DNA of 64,000 nucleotides, from positions 372,001 to 436,000 of the forward strand of contig CBDCZF010000031.1 in the NCBI GenBank assembly GCA_965224225.1, given 5' to 3'. Below the pieces are notes generated by a model. That model saw only the letters and a list, made by a program, of their open reading frames with translations, was not told the DNA's origin and searched no databases. The position numbers and the translations under genes are program-made. Every line of letters begins with the position of its first letter. Positions within the stretch are counted from its first letter, which is position 1. Source of the stretch: CAJQQK01 sp965224225 (GTDB lineage: Bacteria > Pseudomonadota > Alphaproteobacteria > Rhizobiales > Hyphomicrobiaceae). Below are positions 35,195 to 43,829 of the stretch, one piece after another.

Positions 35195-37573
35195 TCAGCC
35201 GGCGGTCAGCGCCACGTTCTTGTTCGCCTCATTCAGCGCTAGTTGGTCGCCGTCTTCAGCTTCAGCTGTTGCTGCCGGCCGCAAGGCCAGCCGGATGCGC
35301 ACCAGTGCACCGTGGTTTCGGCCGCCTTCCGGCGGTGCATCCGTCAGTTCAAGTTTGCCGCCATGCTGCTCGATGATCTTTTGTACGATCGCGAGCCCGA
35401 GGCCGGTGCCCTTGGCTTTGGTCGTCACATAAGGCTCGAGCAGGCGCGGGCGCATTTGCTTGGAAAGTCCGGCACCGTTGTCGATGACTTCGATCACGGC
35501 GCTCTCCTCGTCAACCGTCAGGCGCGTTTCGACGAGACCCTGATAGTCTGCTGGCACATCATCGCCTTCACGCACAGCTTGAATGGCTTCGACCGCGTTC
35601 TTGACCAGGTTGCTCACTGCTTGCGTGATCAGGCGCCGGTCGATCGAGAGCAGGACCGGCTCGTCCGGCAGGTCGAGCGTGAAGCGGATACCGGTCGAGC
35701 CCATCTGGAAGAGCGTCACGGAATCCTTGACGGCGGCCCTCAGATCGTCGCGCATGAGCTGCGGCTTCGGCATGCGGGCAAACGATGAAAACTCATCGAC
35801 CATGCGCGAGACATCGCCGACCTGACGGATGATGGTCTCGGTACATTTGTCGAAGACCTCGCGATCCTCGCCGATCACGTTGCCATACTTGCGGCGGATG
35901 CGTTCAGCGGAAAGTTGTATCGGCGTCAGCGGGTTCTTGATCTCGTGGGCGATGCGGCGTGCCACATCGGCCCAGGCCGAGGCGCGCTGGGCGCTGACCA
36001 GTTCGGTGATGTCATCGAACGTGAGAACCGCGTTGCCGCCGGCCTCTGTCTCCTGACGTGTCAGGCGAACGGCGAATGTGCGCTCTTCGCCATCGACCGT
36101 CACGGTGACCTGATCCGGCGCCCTCGTCTTGGCATCGTGTGGGCCGGCGTGCTGCACGACTTCGGCGAATTTCGGTGCAGCCTCATGCAACGGCCGGCCG
36201 ATCAGCCCATCGGTCCCAGCCCCGAGGAGATGTTCGGCTGCGCGATTGGCAAGCGTGATCTGCATCCGATCATCGAGCCCGAGCACGCCTGACGTAACGC
36301 CGGCAAGCGTCGCCTCCATGAAGGCGCGGCCCTCGCTCAGCTGCTGGTTGGTCGAGACCAGTTCGTCGCGCTGATTGCTGAGTTCGAGCGTCATCGTATT
36401 GAAGATTTGGGAGAGACGGCGCAGATCCCCTTCCCCGCGTCGTTCCGGGAGCGCAACGTTCAGATTTCCGGTCGAGACGATTTGCGCCGCCCCGATCAGG
36501 CGCCGGATGGGTGCAACGAAACGGCCTGAAAACCATAAACCCGCCCAGATCGCAGCGAGCAGCGAAGTCAGCGATATCATGAAGTAGATCAGGCCATGCG
36601 CGAACTTGAGGCCGCCGCGACGCTCGCGCAGTTCGCGGTATTCGGCAACGCCTGCTTCGGTGCGCTCGAGATGGCGCATGACCTTGGGATTAACGCCACG
36701 GGCAACGAACAAGTAGGCGCCGGGAAAGCCGTCGAGCTTCTTGAGGGCGGCGACCCGATAGGCATCGCGCGGCATCAGCAGCGGGATCTGGCCGGCGGCC
36801 GCCAGCTGGATGACGTGGCGTGGCGGCGCACGATAGGCAATCGCCTCGTCCTTGAGGAACGAGACGATCGGCTCACCCTTTTCGTTGATTACATAGGCAA
36901 ACGGCAGATCCCGCAGGCCGGCCTGCACGAATACGAGGCTTTTCAGCTTGTCATGATCGCCGCCGATCGTCTGGGCCGAATCGGCGAGATCCTTGGCCAT
37001 GTTGACGATGTCGGTGCGGATCACCTGACCATGTTCTTCGAGATAGGCGTTGGCAACGTCGAGGGAGTTTTCGATGATCTGGCGCGTGCGTGTCGAAAAC
37101 CAGCCGTCGAGAGAGCGTGAAAACGTGGTCGTGGCCGCAACCGCCAGGATGATGGCGGGCAGTGCTGCGATCACCGAGAACAACAGCACGATGCGCACGT
37201 GCAGGCGACTGCCGGCAATCTTCTGGCGCCAGGCTCTGAGCAGGCTGCCGAACTGAATCGCGAGGACCGCGACCATCGCGACAATCAGCGCGATGTTGAC
37301 CAGGAACACGGCGACCACGACCGAATTGCGCGGCACGATGGGCGTTAAGCCCGTCAGGATCAGGTAGGTCGCCATCGCCGAAATGCTGGCGAGCGAGACG
37401 ATGACCAGACCCACATAAAAGGAGCGGCTGTTTGTGTCGGCGAAGGGCAATCTGGCATCATCGAATGCATCGAGACCGTAGCCTGCCGTTTCACTGGTCG
37501 TGGGCACGCTTTCCCGGTCGATCGCGGCCGGATCGTCAGAAGACGTTTGCGGTGCTTCAGCCTTGGCCATCAT
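35195..37573 (-). CDS. ntrY: Sensor histidine kinase NtrY
   Basis: A 792-residue membrane kinase. N-terminal hydrophobic helices (about 50-160) frame a periplasmic region of roughly 150 residues (NIVNMAKDLADSAQT to LFVARGVNPK), followed by another membrane helix, a HAMP linker (FVAPIRRLIGAAQIVSTGNL), a PAS domain and the kinase core. The phosphorylated histidine is in RRIAHEIKNPLTPIQLSAER; the ATP site is DNGAGLSKQMRPRLLEPYVT and GTGLGLAIVQKI. NtrYX responds to nitrogen, redox or envelope cues depending on species. It is separated from ntrC by 278 bases. Confidence 0.95.
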   Translation of the reverse strand: MMAKAEAPQTSSDDPAAIDRESVPTTSETAGYGLDAFDDARLPFADTNSRSFYVGLVIVSLASISAMATYLILTGLTPIVPRNSVVVAVFLVNIALIVAMVAVLAIQFGSLLRAWRQKIAGSRLHVRIVLLFSVIAALPAIILAVAATTTFSRSLDGWFSTRTRQIIENSLDVANAYLEEHGQVIRTDIVNMAKDLADSAQTIGGDHDKLKSLVFVQAGLRDLPFAYVINEKGEPIVSFLKDEAIAYRAPPRHVIQLAAAGQIPLLMPRDAYRVAALKKLDGFPGAYLFVARGVNPKVMRHLERTEAGVAEYRELRERRGGLKFAHGLIYFMISLTSLLAAIWAGLWFSGRFVAPIRRLIGAAQIVSTGNLNVALPERRGEGDLRRLSQIFNTMTLELSNQRDELVSTNQQLSEGRAFMEATLAGVTSGVLGLDDRMQITLANRAAEHLLGAGTDGLIGRPLHEAAPKFAEVVQHAGPHDAKTRAPDQVTVTVDGEERTFAVRLTRQETEAGGNAVLTFDDITELVSAQRASAWADVARRIAHEIKNPLTPIQLSAERIRRKYGNVIGEDREVFDKCTETIIRQVGDVSRMVDEFSSFARMPKPQLMRDDLRAAVKDSVTLFQMGSTGIRFTLDLPDEPVLLSIDRRLITQAVSNLVKNAVEAIQAVREGDDVPADYQGLVETRLTVDEESAVIEVIDNGAGLSKQMRPRLLEPYVTTKAKGTGLGLAIVQKIIEQHGGKLELTDAPPEGGRNHGALVRIRLALRPAATAEAEDGDQLALNEANKNVALTAG

Positions 37574-37851
37574 CTCTCAGAGACTGCTATTTCCGCCGAA
37601 TTCGTGCAGCACGTACGCAACAATCCAGTCCAGAGCCGGCGTTGCTGGTTGCGCACATCCAACTGCCGGCGCGTAGTTCTGAAGCCACAGTGAGGCGGAA
37701 GAGTGACGCGATGCGACTCGCCTAATGCTTCTCAGTGATAATTATGTACCAGCTTTTTCGGAGCTTAGCCGGATTGTGTTGAGCGTCAAGCACACCTGTG
37801 TGTCGGCTGAGCGACGTGACCCGGCCGGGCCTTATGGCGGGCCGCTTGCAG

Positions 37852-39303
37852 CTATGCCTGCGGTCCCTTGAATATCTGGATGTCCAACAACTTAATGCGA
37901 CTGCGCAAAGTATTGCGATTAACACCCAACAGCTCGGCGGCCCGGATCTGATTGCCGCGCGTGGCGGTCAGCGCGGCCGAAATTAACGGCCGTTCCACTT
38001 CACGAATGATGCGGTCGTGCAGGCCCGGCGGCGGCAGTTCGCCGTTGAAGCTCGTGAAGTAGCCGGCGAGATAGCGCTCGACCATTTCCGCCAGCGACTG
38101 GTCATCGCCGGCGACTTCGCCGGGCGCGGCCTCAGGGGTAAGGCCGGCAAGCTCCTGGTCGATGCGCTCGGCTGAAATGATCTCCTGCGGGTGGATTGCG
38201 ACCAGACGCCGGATCATGTTCTCGAGTTCACGCACGTTGCCGGGCCAGGCATGTGTCTTGAGGCGGGCGATCGCCTCGTTGGTAATCGTGTGCTCGCCGA
38301 GCCCTTCCCGCGTCATCAGGCGCAGGAAATGACGGGCAAGGTCGCCGATGTCGTCGAGGCGCTGGCGCAGCGGCGGCAGGCCGAGCGGCGCGACGTTCAG
38401 GCGATAGTAGAGGTCTTCGCGAAACAGCCCTTGCTGGATCTGGGCACGCAGATCGCGGTGGGTGGCAGCCACGATGCGCACGTCGGTCTTGATCGGCGTT
38501 CTCCCACCAACCGTGGTGTATTCGCCTTCCTGCAGGACGCGCAGCAAACGCGTTTGCGCCTCGAACGGCATGTCTCCTATTTCATCGAGAAAGAGCGTGC
38601 CGCCGTCTGCCTGCTCGAAGCGGCCCGCAATACGCGCCTGCGCCCCCGTAAAGGCCCCCTTCTCGTGGCCGAAGAGTTCGCTTTCGATGAGATCGCGCGG
38701 GATAGCTGCCATGTTGACGGGCACGAACGGACCGTGCCGGCGCTTGCCGTGGTCGTGCAGGACGCGGGCGACGAGTTCCTTGCCGGTGCCTGATTCACCG
38801 GTGATCAGCACGGTGAGCTCGGTTTGTGTCAGGCGTGCAAGGACGCGGTAGATTTCCTGCATGGCCAGCGAGCGGCCGATCAACGGCAGTTCTTCGCTGT
38901 CGCCGTCACCTGCCTCGCCGCGGCGCACCTGTTGTTTCGGTTCTGCCATCGCACGACCGACAACACCGACCAGTTCATTTAGATCGAAGGGCTTCGGCAG
39001 GTATTCAAAGGCGCCGCGCTCGGTCGCTTTGAGCGCGGTCATCAGTGTGTTCTGCGCACTCATTACGATGATCGGCAATTCCGGGCGCAGTCGGCGGATA
39101 CGTGGGATCAGTTCGAAGGCATTCTCATCGGGCATCACGACGTCGGTGATCACGACGTCGCCCTCGCCCTGCTGCACCCAGCGCCATAGCGAAGCGGCAT
39201 TGGATGTCGTGCGCGGGACGTAGCCGGCGCGGGCGAGCGCCTGATTGAGAACGGTGCGGATCGCACCGTCGTCATCGGCAACGAGCACAGTGCCTTTGGC
39301 CAT
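37852..39303 (-). CDS. ntrC: Nitrogen response regulator NtrC
   Basis: Sigma-54-dependent activator of nitrogen-limitation genes. The receiver has D54 in VITDVVMPDE. The AAA+ domain has TGESGTGKELVARVLHDHG, an intact GAFTGA loop (HEKGAFTGAQARIAGRFE) and GGTLFLDEIGDMPFE. The C-terminal helix-turn-helix is RAAELLGVNRNTLRSRIK. The 483-residue length is normal. It starts 18 bases after ntrB, its kinase. The contrast with NtrX, which lacks GAFTGA, is clear in this pair. Confidence 0.96.
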   Translation of the reverse strand: MAKGTVLVADDDGAIRTVLNQALARAGYVPRTTSNAASLWRWVQQGEGDVVITDVVMPDENAFELIPRIRRLRPELPIIVMSAQNTLMTALKATERGAFEYLPKPFDLNELVGVVGRAMAEPKQQVRRGEAGDGDSEELPLIGRSLAMQEIYRVLARLTQTELTVLITGESGTGKELVARVLHDHGKRRHGPFVPVNMAAIPRDLIESELFGHEKGAFTGAQARIAGRFEQADGGTLFLDEIGDMPFEAQTRLLRVLQEGEYTTVGGRTPIKTDVRIVAATHRDLRAQIQQGLFREDLYYRLNVAPLGLPPLRQRLDDIGDLARHFLRLMTREGLGEHTITNEAIARLKTHAWPGNVRELENMIRRLVAIHPQEIISAERIDQELAGLTPEAAPGEVAGDDQSLAEMVERYLAGYFTSFNGELPPPGLHDRIIREVERPLISAALTATRGNQIRAAELLGVNRNTLRSRIKLLDIQIFKGPQA

Positions 39304-39321
39304 GTCTGACGGAGCCTTTCG

Positions 39322-40467
39322 TTACTCTGCGGACGGGCGTGCGCGCTGCAGGGGCAGCAGAATGCGGAACGTCGTCTGGCGCGGGTTCGATTCGCATTCG
39401 ATCACACCACCGTGGTCGGAAATGATCTTGGCGACCAGCGCCAGACCGAGCCCCGAACCGTTTGCTTTGTCGGTGACGAACGGCTCGAAGATGTGCTTTT
39501 GCATGTCGGGCTTGATGCCGGCACCGTTGTCCTGGATCTCGATCAACAACGGCAGGCTGACGCGCGTGCCGCTCCCCGAAACGGACAGCCTGACGCCCGG
39601 ACGAAACGCCGTGCGCATGACGATCCGTCCGCCCATGTCGCCCTGTTCGTTGATCGCCTCGCTGGCATTCTTGACGAGGTTCAGGGCGGCCTGAATGAGC
39701 AGGTCGCGCACACCCGGCACCGGTGGCAGCGAGGGGTCGAAATCCTGGCGGAACTCGATGTTGCGCGCAAAGCCGCTCTGCGCGATCTGGCGCACATGTT
39801 CGAGGACGTCGTGGATGTTGACCGGCTCGCGCGCGATCGGCCGTTCGTCACCGAACACTTCGATGCGGTCGATCAGTTTGCGCACACGCTCGGTCTCGGC
39901 GCAGATGAGTTGTGTCAGCGCCCGGTCTTCGTCGCGGAGCGATGGCTCTAGCAGTTGTGCGGCACCGCGGATGCCGGATAGCGGGTTCTTGATCTCATGG
40001 GCGAGCACCGCTGAAAAGCCGGACGCCGATCTCGCCGCGGCGCGATTCGACAACTGACGCTCGATCATCTGGGCCATCGAGCGGTGCTGGAGGAGGAGAA
40101 CCACGTCCAAACCGCCGTCCTGCAGCGGGCCGCCATAGGCATCGATCAGATGTGTCGCCTCGGTGCGCGGCAGTACAATTTCGACGCCGTATTCGTTGAC
40201 CGAGGCCATCGTCCGGCGAACCTGTGCGATCAGGCTGATCAACGGACAGCCGAAGGTCACTAGATCGCCGATCTTCTGGCGCTGCAGGACGGTGGCGCTC
40301 AGGCCAAAGAACTGCTCAGCAGCTGGGTTGGCAAACGCGATCCTGTCGGTCTGGTCGAGCAGCACGACGGCGTGCGGCAGGCCGTCGAGCAGCAACTGAT
40401 GGACGGTCGGCTGGGCCTTGGAGCCAGCTTTCGTTTTCGGCTTGGACTTAGCTTTCGCAGCGGTCAT
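39322..40467 (-). CDS. ntrB: Nitrogen regulation sensor kinase NtrB
   Basis: Soluble kinase/phosphatase that controls NtrC under PII. After a lysine-rich N-terminus (KAKSKPKTKAGSKA) there is a PAS domain (LPHAVVLLDQTDRIAFANPA), the dimerisation/phosphoacceptor helix VLAHEIKNPLSGIRGAAQLL, and the ATPase domain with EIQDNGAGIKPDMQKHIFEP and GSGLGLALVAKI. It is 381 residues, full length. Its ATG overlaps the dusB stop by four bases. Confidence 0.95.
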   Translation of the reverse strand: MTAAKAKSKPKTKAGSKAQPTVHQLLLDGLPHAVVLLDQTDRIAFANPAAEQFFGLSATVLQRQKIGDLVTFGCPLISLIAQVRRTMASVNEYGVEIVLPRTEATHLIDAYGGPLQDGGLDVVLLLQHRSMAQMIERQLSNRAAARSASGFSAVLAHEIKNPLSGIRGAAQLLEPSLRDEDRALTQLICAETERVRKLIDRIEVFGDERPIAREPVNIHDVLEHVRQIAQSGFARNIEFRQDFDPSLPPVPGVRDLLIQAALNLVKNASEAINEQGDMGGRIVMRTAFRPGVRLSVSGSGTRVSLPLLIEIQDNGAGIKPDMQKHIFEPFVTDKANGSGLGLALVAKIISDHGGVIECESNPRQTTFRILLPLQRARPSAE

Positions 40468-41492
40468 GCAGCTGCCCTTCGTGATGCAGCGTGATCGAAC
40501 AACTCGCGCAGGCCGGAATTCACGGCGGCGGGTGATTCAAGCGTGCATAGCCGGCGGCGCCAGGCCTTTTCGGTTGCCGTATCGAAGCCGATGCCGGCGA
40601 TATACCAGGCGATATGTTTGCGCGCGTTGCGCAGGCCCAAAGTCGTGCCGTAGTGGGTCAGCATCTGTTCGAAGTGCTCAAGGACGATGTCGAGTCGGGA
40701 TGCTGCGGCGGGCGGTGCCGCGTCATGGCTGCCGGCAAGTCGCGCGCCGATGATGCCGGGCTGCCAGGGCGCGCCGTAAGCACCGCGGCCGATCATGACA
40801 CCGTCCGCCCCCGATTGGGCAAGCGCTTCGCGGGCCTCTTCGAACGTCGTGATATCGCCGTTGACGATCACCGGCACGGTGACGCGCTGCTTGACGGCTC
40901 TGACGCCTGACCAGTCCGCCTGTCCCTTGAAGAACTGGCAGCGTGTGCGGCCATGCACGGTGAACATCGCGATGCCTGCCTGCTCAGCCCGCTCGGCCAG
41001 GTCCGCGGCATTCAGTGATCGGCCATCCCAGCCCAGCCGCATCTTGAGGGTAACCGGCACATCGACCGCCGCCACGACAGCCTCGATGATGCGCTCGGCA
41101 AGGTCCGGTTCACGCATCAGTGCGCTGCCCGACAACTTGCCGGTCACTTCGCGAGCCGGACAGCCCATGTTGATGTCGATGATCTCGGCCCCGCGCTGTC
41201 GCGCAATCCGCGCCCCCTCCGCCATCCACTGAGGGTCGAAGCCGATGAGTTGCATGACAAAGGGATCAAGGTCGCCGCCGGTTGCCCGCCGCAAGACGTC
41301 ATGGCGCTCATTGACCAGTTCGCGGCTCGCCACCATCTCCGAAATCACCAGACCGGCTCCGAAGCGGTGCGCCAGCCGGCGGAATGGCAGATCGGATACG
41401 CCCGACATCGGCGCCAGCAATGCCGGACAGCCAAGTGCGTGTCGGCCGATGCGGATGACCGGCAATTCTGGTTTTTGATCAATCTGGTGCAT
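40464..41492 (-). CDS. dusB: tRNA-dihydrouridine synthase DusB (NifR3)
   Basis: Flavoenzyme that reduces uridines in tRNA. The 342-residue protein has the barrel start APMSGVSDLPFRRLAHRFGA, the catalytic cysteine in DINMGCPAREV, KMRLGWDG, VHGRTRCQFFKG and the FMN-phosphate region VNGDI with GVMIGRGAYGAPW. It is the traditional nifR3 gene upstream of ntrBC and overlaps ntrB by four bases. It is divergent from ispDF. Confidence 0.95.
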   Translation of the reverse strand: MHQIDQKPELPVIRIGRHALGCPALLAPMSGVSDLPFRRLAHRFGAGLVISEMVASRELVNERHDVLRRATGGDLDPFVMQLIGFDPQWMAEGARIARQRGAEIIDINMGCPAREVTGKLSGSALMREPDLAERIIEAVVAAVDVPVTLKMRLGWDGRSLNAADLAERAEQAGIAMFTVHGRTRCQFFKGQADWSGVRAVKQRVTVPVIVNGDITTFEEAREALAQSGADGVMIGRGAYGAPWQPGIIGARLAGSHDAAPPAAASRLDIVLEHFEQMLTHYGTTLGLRNARKHIAWYIAGIGFDTATEKAWRRRLCTLESPAAVNSGLRELFDHAASRRAAA

Positions 41493-41621
41493 CTGTCTAA
41501 AATTCAGCCACTACGAACCTTTGGTGAAATTTTGGGCAAAATAGCGTTGATGCACCACATCCGCAAGCATCTTGCAGGGCCTGTGCGGATCGGGCTAGCT
41601 GAGGGAATGAGTTGCAGATCA

Positions 41622-42827
41622 ATGAAAACGGCGGCCATCATCGTTGCAGCCGGTCGTGGCCAACGTGCCGACACCGGCCTCGGCGCCAAGCAGTACACGG
41701 CGCTTGACGGGCGGACAATGCTCGCCTGGTCGCTTGCGAAGTTTATCGCGCATGACGAGGTCGGCGATGTCATTGTCGTCATCCATCCGGATGATCGACA
41801 GCGTTATGAGCAGGCCTCCTCCGGATTCAACAGCGACAAACTGCAGACACCCGTCGTCGGCGGAGGTACCCGGCAGGCATCGGTGCTGGCGGGATTGAGG
41901 ACCGCCGAGGCACTCGGACCGGATGTTGTGCTCATTCACGATGCAGCCCGTCCCTTCGTGTCGTCAGAGGACATCTCGAACGTTCTCGGTGCATTGCGCG
42001 AGCATGACGGCGCTGTGCCGGGGCTGCCTGTGGTCGACACCGTGAAGAGCGCCTGCGACGTGCCGGCTGGCGGGCCGAAGCTGATCGACAGGACCGTCGA
42101 TCGCAGCGGGCTCTGGCAGGCCCAGACTCCCCAGGGCTTCCGGTTCGATAAGATCCTGGCAGCCCACGAACATGCAGCCCGGGACAACTCCCATGATTTC
42201 ACCGACGATGCCTCGATCGCGGAATTCGCCGGTCTCGATGTCGTCCTGGTCGAAGGCAGCGCGTGCAATTTCAAGATCACGACGCCGGCGGATCTCGCGC
42301 GGGCCAAACGGGAGGTCGATCGAATGGCGCCGGAATACCGCACGGGCACCGGATTTGATGTGCATGCCTTTACTCGCGGCGATCACGTCTGGCTGTGCGG
42401 CGTCAAGGTGGCGCACGATGCGGCACTGGCCGGTCACTCGGATGCCGACGTGGCGATGCACGCACTTACCGATGCGATTTTCGGCGCGCTGGCGGACGGC
42501 GACATCGGTGCTCACTTCCCGCCGAGCGATCCGCAATGGCGGGGGGCGCGCTCGGAGATCTTCCTGGCCGCGGCTCGTGAACGCGTTGCAGCGCTGGGTG
42601 GGCAGATCGTCCATGTCGACGTGACCATCATCTGCGAGGGACCCAAGATCGGCCCGCATCGCGCGGCCATGCGCGCGCGCCTCGGCGAGATCCTGCGCCT
42701 CCCGGTCGATCGCGTCTCGGTCAAGGCAACGACAACCGAGGGGCTTGGGTTTGCCGGACGTCGCGAGGGCATGGCAGCCCAGGCAAATGCTACGATCAGG
42801 CTGCAGGCCGGATCAGCCGAGGCATAG
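41622..42827 (+). CDS. ispDF: Bifunctional IspD-IspF of the MEP isoprenoid pathway
   Basis: A fusion of 2-C-methyl-D-erythritol-4-phosphate cytidylyltransferase and MECDP synthase, 401 residues. The frame is open far upstream, but MKTAAIIVAAGRGQRADTG at 41622 is the family start. The IspD half has GAKQYTALDGRTML, HDAARPF and a TPQGF motif. The IspF half starts near residue 241 with RTGTGFDVHAF (the metal-binding D-x-H) and has HSDADVAMHALTDAIFGA. The fused form is typical of alphaproteobacteria; the IspE enzyme between the two steps is elsewhere. Confidence 0.96.
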   Translation: MKTAAIIVAAGRGQRADTGLGAKQYTALDGRTMLAWSLAKFIAHDEVGDVIVVIHPDDRQRYEQASSGFNSDKLQTPVVGGGTRQASVLAGLRTAEALGPDVVLIHDAARPFVSSEDISNVLGALREHDGAVPGLPVVDTVKSACDVPAGGPKLIDRTVDRSGLWQAQTPQGFRFDKILAAHEHAARDNSHDFTDDASIAEFAGLDVVLVEGSACNFKITTPADLARAKREVDRMAPEYRTGTGFDVHAFTRGDHVWLCGVKVAHDAALAGHSDADVAMHALTDAIFGALADGDIGAHFPPSDPQWRGARSEIFLAAARERVAALGGQIVHVDVTIICEGPKIGPHRAAMRARLGEILRLPVDRVSVKATTTEGLGFAGRREGMAAQANATIRLQAGSAEA

Positions 42828-42845
42828 TCGCAGAATGCCCTCGCC

Positions 42846-43829
42846 TCAGTCTTCGCGCAGCGCGCGCCGGAACTGATCGAAAACCGGGCTCAGCAGATAG
42901 TCGATCATCGTGCGGCTTTCCGTCTGTATGAAGACCTCGGCCGGCATGCCGGGTACCAGGCGGCGCTCGCCGAGCCGCGCGAGTTCGCCGTCGTTGAAGG
43001 CAATGTGCACCAGATAATGGTTGTGGATTTGGCCTTTGTCGTCGGCTAGGTCGGCTGACACATTGATGACGCGGCCTGCTAGTTCAGGCGTCGTGCGTTG
43101 ATTGAAGCTCGAGAGCCGGATCGCGACGGCATGCCCGAGCGCCACCTGATCGATATCACCGGGCTGGACCGCTCCTTCGATGATCAGTTCGCCGTCGGTT
43201 GGCACGATCTTCAGGATTTCCTGGCCGGGTGCGATCACGCCGCCAATGGTGTGGACCTGCAGGGCATGCACGCGGCCGCTGATCGGGGCCAATACGTCAA
43301 GCCGTTTTCGACTGGCCTCGGCGCGTGCGAGTTCTGCCTTGATGCGGCCCGCCTCGCCCTCGAGTTGGGCGTATTCGCGCCGCGTCCGAGCGATCCGGCT
43401 GCGCGGTACGAGGCGTCGCTCAGCCAATGCCTCGAGATCTTGAAGTTCGTCTTTCAGTAGTTTGAGTTGCGCGCGCTTGGCGGCTGCTTCCGCGCCAAGG
43501 CCCCGTGCCGTTTCATCGGCCTGCCGGGCATCGAGGCGGAGCAGCAATTGGCCCTGGGCAACACGCTCGCCATCCCTGACCGCGAGCTCGGCGATCATGC
43601 CGCCTTCTAGGTGCTGTACCGATTTCGAGTTGGCCTTCACTGCGATCTTGCCGCCGGCAACGACGGCACCGGACAGTTGCACCATCCCGAGCCAGCCGCC
43701 GAGCCCAACGATGAGCAGAACGACGGCGACCAGCGCATGCCTCAGATAGACATCGATCCGGACATCCTCGCGGGCGACTTCGGCAAGCGCGTTGCCGGCG
43801 GCCGGCGCCCTGTCACCCCTCTGCAGCAT
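42846..43829 (-). CDS. Type I secretion periplasmic adaptor (HlyD/PrtE family)
   Basis: Membrane-fusion protein that bridges the ABC exporter to an outer-membrane TolC channel. The start at 43829 has AGGAGAG directly upstream and lies 17 bases inside the end of the exporter gene, so the two are translationally coupled. The 327 residues hold one N-terminal membrane helix (about 30-55), the lipoyl half-motif KANSKSVQHLEGGMIAEL, a short coiled coil (about 105-175), the second lipoyl half LDVLAPISGRVHALQVHTIG and a C-terminal beta domain with LVPGMPAEVFIQTESR. It is about 100 residues shorter than classical HlyD because the coiled coil is short. No TolC gene is in the window. Confidence 0.93.
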   Translation of the reverse strand: MLQRGDRAPAAGNALAEVAREDVRIDVYLRHALVAVVLLIVGLGGWLGMVQLSGAVVAGGKIAVKANSKSVQHLEGGMIAELAVRDGERVAQGQLLLRLDARQADETARGLGAEAAAKRAQLKLLKDELQDLEALAERRLVPRSRIARTRREYAQLEGEAGRIKAELARAEASRKRLDVLAPISGRVHALQVHTIGGVIAPGQEILKIVPTDGELIIEGAVQPGDIDQVALGHAVAIRLSSFNQRTTPELAGRVINVSADLADDKGQIHNHYLVHIAFNDGELARLGERRLVPGMPAEVFIQTESRTMIDYLLSPVFDQFRRALRED

